The notes under the pieces were generated by a model. That model worked only from the letters and a program-made list of their open reading frames with translations. It was not told the DNA's origin and made no database searches. The position numbers and the translations under genes are program-made. From positions 1 to 47,673 of the forward strand of contig JAFWPM010000221.1 of the NCBI GenBank assembly GCA_017509565.1: a DNA stretch of 47,673 nucleotides, in the 5' to 3' direction. Origin of the DNA: Kiritimatiellia bacterium. GTDB lineage: Bacteria > Verrucomicrobiota > Kiritimatiellia > RFP12 > JAAYLN01. Positions 17,615 through 25,628 of this stretch are shown here, piece after piece. Each line of letters opens with the position of its first letter. Positions within the stretch are counted from its first letter, which is position 1.

Positions 17615-20600
17615 ATGAAAAAGAACGCCGCCGTTTTCGCCATTGCCGCATTGTCTGCATCCCTTCTCTCCGGCGCAATTGTCATCGACGACTGCTGGCC
17701 TGATCCAAACGACGAGGAACTTGCCGCCCTGTCTGTCTATGGCAGCCTCGACTTTGGCGTTGCGGCCCACGACGACAGCGACACTCCGGCGGAACTGTAT
17801 TACAACTGGAGCCTTGTCGCCTATCCCGATGATGGCGACCCGGAGGTTTACGACCTTCCCGAATTCGAAGGCTCCTCCGAAATGTCGTTCGATCCGATGA
17901 CGATGTCCGGCGCCGGAACCTTCGATCTGCAGTGCGAGATCAGCGGGGAGGGCATTCCGGCGGGCTTGTCGCAGTGCTGGACTGTCACGGTCGTGGAAGG
18001 CGGCACGGTCGAGGTCTCCACGGTTGAGGAGCTAAGGTCGGCCCTGTATTCGGTCCAGGCGGGGCATCCTCTCGAAATCCGCGTCGCCGCGGGAACCTAT
18101 TACATCGGGGACCCGCTCCGCATCTGGTCCGGGACGTCGCTTATCCTGGACGACGACGCCGAGATGGTGTTCACCGGCGCCGGCGGCGACCCCTTCCTGC
18201 GCGGCAGCCACTTCGACGAGGACGGCTACCGCTGCTACGAAACGTCGGGAAGCTGCCCGCACGGCGGCTACGGCCAGTGCCACGACGTGGTGGTCCGGGG
18301 CGGGACGTGGAACCGCAATTCGCCCAAATCCGTCAACTCGAACGTGTTCATCTTCCGCCACGCCTCGGGGATCGAGCTGTCCGACATGACGGTCATGAAG
18401 TGCTCCAACCACTATTTCAACCTGAGCGGGTCGGAGGACGTGCTCGTCTCAAACGTCGTATTCTCGTCCGCCGTCAAATACACGGGCACCGACGAGGATT
18501 TCTGGGGCAAGTTCGCGCAGGGCGACGCGGACCGATACAAAACGATCGAGGCGATCCACCTCGACGCCCTGACGAAGGGTGGCGAGCCCAACGTCCTCCC
18601 GCGCGACGGGACGCCGTGCCGCAACGTGCTGGTCGTCGACTGCGTTTTCACGGGCGTCTTCGCGGGCGTCGGCACGCACCATATCGCCAGGGACGCCGTG
18701 CCGGCAGCAGGTCGGGCCGAGGGGATTGAAGTCCGGAACTGCTCATTCGAGAACCTACAGTCCTTTGCGGTATACTGCTTCGGCTACGAGGACGCCGTCA
18801 TAGCGGGAAACGACGTCACCGGCGGCGCGGGGCTTCTCATAGTCGAGGACTCCACCTGCACGGCGACGGGCAACGCCGCGACGGGCGGCAACCACAACAC
18901 AATCCAGGTGGGGAACGGTTCGACCGCGACGCTCTCCGGAAACGTGCTTGCGAACGCCGGAATGGCGGCCATCCGCGTCCTCGGTGGATCGACTGCGACA
19001 GCCAAGAACAACACGATCACGCGCCCGGCCACCATGGGCCTGAGCGCCGCCGAGGGCAGCGTCCTCAAGGCCTCCGGCAACACCGTGTCGGCCGCGGGGC
19101 AGCACGGGGTCTACGTCAATGCGGCAACGGCCACGCTGACCGGCAACACCATCAAGTCGCCCGTCCAGGCGGGCATTCGCGCCGACGTCGGCGCGAAGGT
19201 GACGGCCACCTCGAATACGATTTCCGGCGCCGGGACATACGGCATAACCGCGGGCGGCAAGTCGGCCGTCACGGCCAAGGGCAATACCATAGCCTCGCCT
19301 AAGAACTACGGAATCATTCTCGACAGTTGCGGCACCTGCTCGGTCGCCGGCAACAAGATCACGTCGGTCGGCTCTGTCGGGATCAGGATCAACAACACGA
19401 AGGGCGTGGTGGTCTCCAAGAACACCGTGAATAAGACGGCGAAGCTTTGCGATGGCATCCTGCTTGAGAACTGCGCCACCGGCACCGTTTCCGGCAACAA
19501 GGTCACGGGGGCCGGCGGCTTCGGCATCCGCGTCGTCGGCACGAAGAAGATTCCGGTGAAAGTCGCGGTCAGCGGCAACACCGCCGCGACGGCCGCCGCG
19601 AAGTCCGGCTACCACGACATCAGGCTGGGCGACTACTGCCAGGGCTGCTCCGTCAGCGGCAACAGCCTTGTCAACGGCCTGTATTCGGTGTCGAAGACCG
19701 GCACAAAGGGAAACAAGTACGCCCCTGCCGGGACCTCGCTCGCCTCGGCGGTCAGGACGGCGAACGCGACCATGGCCGTAAAGTGGAAGAAGCAGGGCTA
19801 CGCCGCCGGCTACCAAATCCAGTACGCCGACAACAGGAAGTTCTCCAAGGCGAAGACCATTACGGTCTCCAAGGCGTCGGCGACGTCAAAGGCGATTGCC
19901 GGACTCGCGAAGAAAAACCGCTATTGGGTGCGCGTAAGGACCTTCGACAAGGTTACCGGCGCCGCCGCCTATTCCGCATGGACCCCGGCGCTGGCGGCCC
20001 TCCCGTCCTGGGCGATGGGGACGTTCTCCGGCTACGCGGTCGTCAAGGGCGTCCCCGGAACTGTCGAGATGTCCGTTGCGAACAGCGGCGCGGTCTCCGG
20101 GACCTATACCGTGAATGGCGTCTCGTCCGACTTCTCGGTCGCGGATCTCACCGCCTGGGACGGCAAGAAGTTCAAGGTCAAGTTCGCCGTGAAGATTGGC
20201 GAAAAGACGTGGAAGCCGACATACGCGATTGCGCCGGCGACCGGCGCGCAGACAATCGGCAGGGCCTCCATAAATGTCGCGAACTTCGTGTCGGAGATGT
20301 CCCAAAGCCTGTCGCTGCTGTCGCCGTCCGGAAAGCTGTCGGCGCTTGTCGGGAAGCTCAAGACGTTCAAGGCGTCGGCCGCGAACGCCGGCCTGGCGGG
20401 GAACGATTCGCTTACGCTGAAGTTCGTTTCCCCGGACACCATCGAATGGTCCGGGAACATCGGCGGGGCGGACGTGTCCGGCTGGGCCCCGTGCGTGATG
20501 CGCTCCGCCGCCGCTTCGGGGACTTCGGTCGTATATGCGGCGAAAATCCCCGTATGCATCCCGTCGGCCGGATACGCCAGGCTTGTGACATGCAAAGTGA

Positions 20601-20653
20601 CGCGAAAGAAGAGCGGCGCCTGTTCGGTCAAATGGGCCTTTTCGGAGTTTTAG
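17615..20653 (+). CDS. Secreted right-handed parallel beta-helix protein with a fibronectin III-like domain
   Basis: The product has 1,012 residues starting MKKNAAVFAIAAL, a signal peptide supported by the ribosome-binding site GGGAGGAA. About residues 130-700 form many short repeats of the pectate-lyase/NosD beta-helix type, for example NTISGAGTYGITAGGKS and NKVTGAGGFGIRVVG. A fibronectin III-like domain follows (about 709-792, AGYQIQYADNRKFSK and NRYWVRVRTFD). The C-terminal domain (about 799-1012, GTFSGYAVVKGVPGTVEMS) is beta-rich and unknown to me. Beta-helix proteins of this kind often bind or cleave polysaccharides. No catalytic residues can be assigned here. It lies 12 nt before the CDP-glycerol-transferase-like gene, so it probably shares that transcript and may act on the same envelope polymer. 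Confidence 0.85.
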   Translation: MKKNAAVFAIAALSASLLSGAIVIDDCWPDPNDEELAALSVYGSLDFGVAAHDDSDTPAELYYNWSLVAYPDDGDPEVYDLPEFEGSSEMSFDPMTMSGAGTFDLQCEISGEGIPAGLSQCWTVTVVEGGTVEVSTVEELRSALYSVQAGHPLEIRVAAGTYYIGDPLRIWSGTSLILDDDAEMVFTGAGGDPFLRGSHFDEDGYRCYETSGSCPHGGYGQCHDVVVRGGTWNRNSPKSVNSNVFIFRHASGIELSDMTVMKCSNHYFNLSGSEDVLVSNVVFSSAVKYTGTDEDFWGKFAQGDADRYKTIEAIHLDALTKGGEPNVLPRDGTPCRNVLVVDCVFTGVFAGVGTHHIARDAVPAAGRAEGIEVRNCSFENLQSFAVYCFGYEDAVIAGNDVTGGAGLLIVEDSTCTATGNAATGGNHNTIQVGNGSTATLSGNVLANAGMAAIRVLGGSTATAKNNTITRPATMGLSAAEGSVLKASGNTVSAAGQHGVYVNAATATLTGNTIKSPVQAGIRADVGAKVTATSNTISGAGTYGITAGGKSAVTAKGNTIASPKNYGIILDSCGTCSVAGNKITSVGSVGIRINNTKGVVVSKNTVNKTAKLCDGILLENCATGTVSGNKVTGAGGFGIRVVGTKKIPVKVAVSGNTAATAAAKSGYHDIRLGDYCQGCSVSGNSLVNGLYSVSKTGTKGNKYAPAGTSLASAVRTANATMAVKWKKQGYAAGYQIQYADNRKFSKAKTITVSKASATSKAIAGLAKKNRYWVRVRTFDKVTGAAAYSAWTPALAALPSWAMGTFSGYAVVKGVPGTVEMSVANSGAVSGTYTVNGVSSDFSVADLTAWDGKKFKVKFAVKIGEKTWKPTYAIAPATGAQTIGRASINVANFVSEMSQSLSLLSPSGKLSALVGKLKTFKASAANAGLAGNDSLTLKFVSPDTIEWSGNIGGADVSGWAPCVMRSAAASGTSVVYAAKIPVCIPSAGYARLVTCKVTRKKSGACSVKWAFSEF

Positions 20654-20665
20654 AGGTATTGCGCA

Positions 20666-21904
20666 ATGATGTTTCGTCTGATGTCCGACGCTCTCGTGGA
20701 GCGCCGCTTCCTCAAGAGCTGTATCGATGTCGCGGACAACGTCCTGGCATCGCTTTCCGTCCGCGTCCTTCGCCATTTCACCAAGGTGCGGCCGAACAAG
20801 GTCGTCTTTACCAACTTCAGCGGGGCCTACGAGTGCAACCCGAAATACATCTGCGAGGAGATCCTGCGGCGGAAGCTGCCCTGGGAACTCGTCTGGGTCT
20901 ACTGGGGCGCGCATTCCGGCTTCCGGAAAAACAGCCTTGCGCCAGGCATGTACCCCGACGGCGTGGAACTCACCGAGCGCTACTCGGGCGACTTCTACCG
21001 GCACCTCTACGGGGCCCGCGTGATTGTGGACAACGGCTCTTCGTTCATAAGCGCCAACTACCCGAAGAAGCGCGGCCAGTTCGTCATGAACACCTGGCAC
21101 GGCTCGCTCGGAATCAAGCGCTTCCCGAAGGACGATGGCGGCAAGGGCTCCCAATACAACCAGGCCGGGCGCCGCATTGGCCGGGCCACCGACCTTATTG
21201 TCTCCAACAGCGAGTTCGAGGAGATGTACTACAAGGAGACGTATTTCGCCAAAACGCCCGTAAAACGGTTTGGCCATGCCCGCAACGACATGTTTTTCAA
21301 CAAGGATCCGGCCTTTGCCGCGAAAATCCAGGCCAAGGTCCGCGCGGCGCTGGAAATCCCGGAGGGGAACCGCATCTGCCTCTACGCCCCGACCTTCCGC
21401 GACGACGGCGACCTGAGGCCCTACGACCTGCCATACGGGGACATCCAGAAGGCCCTCGCCGACCGGTTCGGCGGCACGTGGACCATCCTCACGCGATTCC
21501 ACTTCCGGACGAAGAAGCGGACGGCCCATCTCACGTTCCCACCGGGCGTCATCTCCGCGACGAACTATCCGGACATCCATGAACTCATGTTCTGCGCCGA
21601 CGCCGGCATCACGGACTACTCCAGCTGGATCTGCGAGTACATCCACACTCGCCGCCCGGGCTTTCTCTATGCGACCGACATGGCGCACTACGGGGACATC
21701 GAGCGGGGCTTCTACGACCCGCTCGACAAAATGCCGTTCCCGCTGTCCACCGACGGGGATGGGCTGCTCCGCACAATACGCGAGTTCGACGAAAGGAAAT
21801 ATCTCGCAGACTGCGATTCCTTCATCGCCAAGAAGGGGTGCATTGACGACGGCCACGCCGCCGAACGCATCGTTGACTTCCTGGAAACCATTGTCGGGAA
21901 GTAG
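20666..21904 (+). CDS. CDP-glycerol glycerophosphotransferase family protein (TagB/TagF-like)
   Basis: This 412-residue enzyme belongs to the family that transfers glycerol- or ribitol-phosphate from the CDP-activated form onto a glycan or polymer at the cytoplasmic membrane face. Visible motifs are NTWHGSLGIKRF (His145), VSNSEFEEMYYKETY, GHARNDMFF and LYAPTFRDDGD, then FCADAGITDYSSW, all in the family order. It lacks long extra N-terminal domains, so it resembles single-domain TagB/TagF-like enzymes of capsule loci. An ATG at 20666 follows AGAGGT and begins 12 nt after the beta-helix gene. The IspD/TarI homolog at 16670 could provide the CDP-activated substrate. That link is inference. Confidence 0.88.
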   Translation: MMFRLMSDALVERRFLKSCIDVADNVLASLSVRVLRHFTKVRPNKVVFTNFSGAYECNPKYICEEILRRKLPWELVWVYWGAHSGFRKNSLAPGMYPDGVELTERYSGDFYRHLYGARVIVDNGSSFISANYPKKRGQFVMNTWHGSLGIKRFPKDDGGKGSQYNQAGRRIGRATDLIVSNSEFEEMYYKETYFAKTPVKRFGHARNDMFFNKDPAFAAKIQAKVRAALEIPEGNRICLYAPTFRDDGDLRPYDLPYGDIQKALADRFGGTWTILTRFHFRTKKRTAHLTFPPGVISATNYPDIHELMFCADAGITDYSSWICEYIHTRRPGFLYATDMAHYGDIERGFYDPLDKMPFPLSTDGDGLLRTIREFDERKYLADCDSFIAKKGCIDDGHAAERIVDFLETIVGK

Positions 21905-21920
21905 GAAGCCAAGGACGCCC

Positions 21921-23153
21921 ATGTCACGTCCGCGCATCCTCTATCTCGACATGGTGCCCGGGGAGTTCGTCCAGGAGACGAAACTGTCCGGAATAGGCCG
22001 CTACGCCGCCGCGCGCGGCTGGGAGGCCGTGTCCATTCCGGAACGCGATTCGCGCCCCGACAAACTGAAGGCTCTCTTGTCGGCGCATAGGCCCGTGGGC
22101 TGCGTCGTCGAATGCACCATTGGCCGGCGGGACCTGCCGCCTCGCCTCTTCGGCGCCGTGCCGGTCGTCTATCTCGACGCGTATGCGTCGCTCTATGGCC
22201 CCAGGGCCGCGCGTGTCGCGCCCGACGACGGGGCCATCGTCCGCGCCGCGATGCGCGAACTGTCAGCCGGTCGCCCCGCCGCATACGCCTTTGTCGGCTA
22301 CTATTACGCCACGCCATGGGAGCGGGCGCGCGAAAAGGCCTTCCGCCTCCAGGCCAAGACAACAGGGAATCCCTTTCGCGTATTCCGCCATGTTCCCGCT
22401 GACCGCAACGACCATGGGTCGCGCACCATCCGCCTTGCCGCATGGCTTTCGACCCTGCCACGCCATTGCGCCGTAATGGCCGTGAACGACCAGATCGCCG
22501 CCAACGTCGCCCTGGCGGCCAGCCGCGCCGGTCTCGGCATCCCATACGACCTCACACTTGTCGGGGTGGACAACAACGACTCCTTCCTCGCGAAAGCCAC
22601 ACCCGCTATTACCACCGTCCTGATCGACTACGAGCGCGCCGGATTCCTTGCCGCGCGGATGCTGGGGGAGCAGATGGGATGGGGAAATCATCGATTGCCG
22701 TCGATTGCCATCGATTGCCGTCGAACCGATTGCAGTCGAATGCCTTCGAATGCCATCGACAAATCAGCCCCCAATGTCTTCGGCCCGCTGATGGTAATTC
22801 GGCGCGAATCGACGCGCGGGTTCGGGCGGCGGGAGCCTTATATCCTGGATGCCGTGGAAATCATCCGGCGCGAGGCGTGCGATGGCCTCACGCCTGCGAA
22901 ACTCGTCGCCCGGATGCCCGGTTCCCGCCGACACTTCGAGCAGCGCTTCCGCGAAGCGATGGGCCACAGCATCCTCGACGAAATCCAGACTGTCCAGCTG
23001 GAAAAGGTCTGCACACTCCTCGCGCAGACCGACACCACCATAGAGGCCATAGCCGACTTCTGCGGCTTCGGCTCCGGCCGCGCCCTGCGCGACCTCTTCC
23101 GCGCCCGCTTCAAGATGTCCATGCGCGAATACCGCATGCGAAGTCGGGGCTGA
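21921..23153 (+). CDS. XylR-like transcription factor: LacI-type sugar-binding sensor fused to AraC DNA-binding domain
   Basis: The 410-residue protein begins at 21921 with AAGGA upstream, 16 nt after the preceding stop. Residues 1-255 form a periplasmic-binding-protein-like sensor (VVYLDAYASL; MAVNDQIAANVALAASRAGLGIPYDLTLVGVDNN), as in XylR and LacI. Residues about 300-408 form the double helix-turn-helix AraC domain (GSRRHFEQRFREAMGHS; IEAIADFCGFGSGRALRDLFRARFKMSMREYR). Such regulators usually activate sugar-use genes when a monosaccharide binds the sensor. The likely targets are the LamG and hydrolase genes just downstream. The linker between the two parts is coded by an array of 10-bp units (22691-22755), which adds a stretch not expected in this family. 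Confidence 0.9.
   Translation: MSRPRILYLDMVPGEFVQETKLSGIGRYAAARGWEAVSIPERDSRPDKLKALLSAHRPVGCVVECTIGRRDLPPRLFGAVPVVYLDAYASLYGPRAARVAPDDGAIVRAAMRELSAGRPAAYAFVGYYYATPWERAREKAFRLQAKTTGNPFRVFRHVPADRNDHGSRTIRLAAWLSTLPRHCAVMAVNDQIAANVALAASRAGLGIPYDLTLVGVDNNDSFLAKATPAITTVLIDYERAGFLAARMLGEQMGWGNHRLPSIAIDCRRTDCSRMPSNAIDKSAPNVFGPLMVIRRESTRGFGRREPYILDAVEIIRREACDGLTPAKLVARMPGSRRHFEQRFREAMGHSILDEIQTVQLEKVCTLLAQTDTTIEAIADFCGFGSGRALRDLFRARFKMSMREYRMRSRG
22691..22755 (+). repeat. Degenerate 10-bp tandem repeat in the regulator's interdomain linker
   Basis: Three units TCGATTGCC(G/A) (22691-22720), one 15-bp variant unit (22721-22735) and two TCGAATGCC(T/A) units (22736-22755). The frame stays open. The same unit occurs again at 31379-31402. 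Confidence 0.85.
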
Positions 23154-23195
23154 AAAAGATTTTTCGCAATTCCGCCACTCATGGCGTGTGGCCTG

Positions 23196-23204
23196 TGGTA
23201 TCAT
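23196..23204 (+). promoter_or_regulatory. Extended -10 promoter before the LamG protein gene of module A
   Basis: TGG-TATCAT lies 60 nt before the ATG at 23265. The spacing leaves room for a short leader and operator sequence between the regulator and LamG genes. No -35 is clear, which is common for activator-dependent promoters. Confidence 0.45.
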
Positions 23205-23264
23205 TGTTGGCGCCAGGCGGGGATGTCTACTATCTGGCCAGGATTTTCAATTGGAGAAACAACC

Positions 23265-25601
23265 ATGAATGCAAGAACAATGTGCATCGCGCTCCACTTC
23301 ACCATCGCAGCAGCCGCGACGATGGCCTTCGGCGGAGTGAAATACTGGGACAACCCGGACTTCAAGGCATACGACGCCGACTCCTACGTCACCATCGACC
23401 TAACGCTCAACTACGACGGCATCCGCAACGTCGGCCTCGGGCAGGAACACTCCTGCGATACGCTCTACTGGGCCAACCTCGGCCCCAATTCGCCCGCCAA
23501 GAATTTGGAGTGGTCGAGCCGCGGCACGGCATCGCTTGCCGCATCGAGGAGGATTGACACTCACGGCTCCTGGGCCGAAAACGGCTTTCAATTCGACGGC
23601 GCGGCCTGCTGGATCAAATGGAACAACAACGGTGAGAACCCGGTTGTCGTCCCCGCCAATTACACCATGCAGTTCGTCATGACCGCGAATGCCGCAGACC
23701 AGGTTGGCGATGGACAGACAGGCTACATCTTCTTCCCGCACGACAGTTTCGGCTGGACAAACGGAACGGTCGCTCTCCGCTCGTCGGCAAACACTGGCGT
23801 TACCGTGGCAAATGCCCTCTACGCCGTTGACGCCTCCCGCCTCAGCGGCACGGGCGTGCGCCCGCATTTCGCCAAGGCGAACCCGCGCTACGCCACCGTC
23901 ATGTCCGATTCGACGGCGCTCCGCGTCTTCGAGGGGACGACCCTCCCTGCATCCGGAGATTCCGGCTTCGCCGAAATCACCGGCATCTCGCCTTCGCGCT
24001 CCATGAACGTAATCGCCCTCGGCGGCATCTACACGAAGGTCGGCAACAAAAGCGGCGATTCGAGCTTCAGCACGGCGAATTTCCAGGGCTTCACCGGCAC
24101 GCTCCACTCCTACCGCCTATATTCCCGCGCGCTGACGGAGGAGGAACTTGCGTGGAACCGCGTGGTTGACGAGAAACGCTTCTTCGGGATTCAGTTGCCG
24201 ATTCCCGCCACCAACGCAGTGATCCGCTCCAACCTGCGCCTCGTCTCAGGCCCCGAACCCGTCGGCTGCTACGCGGTCGATGCGGGCGGCCACACCTTCA
24301 CCGCCCCGGCCATGACGAACATCTCCGGCCACACCTACGCGCTCCTTTCCGCCACGAAGGAGACCTGGGACGCCACCGCCGGCGCCTGGGGCGCGGCCGA
24401 GGCGGTCGCCGTCGGCGCGAACGGCGCCTCGGTCGTCGTCGCATCCTCGGAGCTCGTCCGCATCTCGTGGAAGTGGCAGCCTGTCGGCGGGGCATTCACC
24501 GCCGCTGACTACTCCATCGACGACATCGTGACCGACGGCCTCGTCCTCCACTACGACGGCATCCTCAACGTCGGCAGGGACAAGGGCCATTCCACCTCGA
24601 CCACCATCTGGGAAAATCTCGCCGAAGGCTACAAACAGTTTTACATGGACTGGGTGAGCTATACCGGCGAAGCGCCAACCATCAAGCGGAACAAGGACAA
24701 CACGACCTACGGGCGATGGGACGCGAACGGCTTTGCGTTCGACGGCCGCGTTGGCTGGATGAAGTGGAACAACAACAATGGCCGTGACGCCTTTACGTTG
24801 ACGGAGCAATACACGATGCAGTTCGCCATGACCGCGAACGCGGTCGACCAGACCGGCGCGGGACAAACGGGCTACCTGTTCGTGCCGCACTCGACCCCGG
24901 GCTGGACGAACTCCGCCGTCGCAATCCGCTCGTCGGCAAATGGCACGACGACGCCGGCCAACGCCGTCTATGCGACGGGAGATGTCCGGCTCGGCGGCTA
25001 CAACAACCGCCCATATTTCGTCAACGCCCACCCGCGCTACGCCACGGTCATCGTCGATGACGCCTCCATGCGCGTCTTCGAGGGGACGGACATTCCGGCC
25101 TCCGACGCCAGCGTCTGCCAGGTCGTTAACCCCGTTTCCTACACCATGACATGGTTCTCCGTGGGCGCGCAGGGGCGCTGGGCGGACAACATCAAGTCCG
25201 TGGACGACCTGCAGGGCTTCCACGGGACGCTCCACGCGATGCGCCTCTATGACCGTCCGCTGGCGGAATGGGAACTCAAGCGCAATCGCAACGTCGATGC
25301 CAACCGCTTCTTCGGCGCGCTGGGCGTGACGAACGTCGTCGTCGAGGTCGAGGAGGGCTCCGGCATCACGGCGACGCCCGCAGCCGACGAGGCGTATTTC
25401 GTCGAGGGGTCGCACACCTTCACCGCCACCGGCCCCGCCGGTCTCGGCTACCGCCTCTCCGTTCCCGACGGCAACGGAGGCTGGCAGGTGCAGGACACCT
25501 TCACGGAAGGAGACACCTATACCTACACGGACGGCACCTCGCCCGCGCTCGTCAAGCTCGAATGGCGCGTCCAGAAGCCGTTCGTGATGGTCGTGCGGTA
25601 G
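23265..25601 (+). CDS. Secreted two-LamG protein ending in PFVMVVR (module A)
   Basis: The start at 23265 has a GGAGA site and gives a signal peptide (MNARTMCIALHFTIAAAATMAFG). The protein has 778 residues and is internally duplicated. A LamG-like unit at about 39-307 and another at about 420-685 share LNYDGI/LHYDGI, WIKWNNN/WMKWNNN, TMQFVMTANA/TMQFAMTANA and FTGTLHSYRLY/FHGTLHAMRLY. Each is followed by a small beta-domain. LamG folds bind carbohydrates or proteins, and no catalytic residues are evident. The last residues, PFVMVVR, and the last 21 bp are identical to the end of the module B protein at 28987. It lies between an XylR-like regulator and a secreted hydrolase, which suggests a surface glycan-binding partner of the hydrolase. 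Confidence 0.85.
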   Translation: MNARTMCIALHFTIAAAATMAFGGVKYWDNPDFKAYDADSYVTIDLTLNYDGIRNVGLGQEHSCDTLYWANLGPNSPAKNLEWSSRGTASLAASRRIDTHGSWAENGFQFDGAACWIKWNNNGENPVVVPANYTMQFVMTANAADQVGDGQTGYIFFPHDSFGWTNGTVALRSSANTGVTVANALYAVDASRLSGTGVRPHFAKANPRYATVMSDSTALRVFEGTTLPASGDSGFAEITGISPSRSMNVIALGGIYTKVGNKSGDSSFSTANFQGFTGTLHSYRLYSRALTEEELAWNRVVDEKRFFGIQLPIPATNAVIRSNLRLVSGPEPVGCYAVDAGGHTFTAPAMTNISGHTYALLSATKETWDATAGAWGAAEAVAVGANGASVVVASSELVRISWKWQPVGGAFTAADYSIDDIVTDGLVLHYDGILNVGRDKGHSTSTTIWENLAEGYKQFYMDWVSYTGEAPTIKRNKDNTTYGRWDANGFAFDGRVGWMKWNNNNGRDAFTLTEQYTMQFAMTANAVDQTGAGQTGYLFVPHSTPGWTNSAVAIRSSANGTTTPANAVYATGDVRLGGYNNRPYFVNAHPRYATVIVDDASMRVFEGTDIPASDASVCQVVNPVSYTMTWFSVGAQGRWADNIKSVDDLQGFHGTLHAMRLYDRPLAEWELKRNRNVDANRFFGALGVTNVVVEVEEGSGITATPAADEAYFVEGSHTFTATGPAGLGYRLSVPDGNGGWQVQDTFTEGDTYTYTDGTSPALVKLEWRVQKPFVMVVR

Positions 25602-25628
25602 TCATTGCAAGGTGTCCGCGCATAGGCC

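Noticed and set aside
21579-21920. An N-terminal extension of the XylR-like regulator
   Set aside because: This overlaps the end of the CDP-glycerol-transferase gene in another frame and is Ser/Thr/Ala/Arg-rich noise. The ATG at 21921 has a ribosome-binding site and the correct family start.
22691-22755. CRISPR array
   Set aside because: Units are only 10 bp with no spacers, they lie inside a coding frame, and no cas gene is present.
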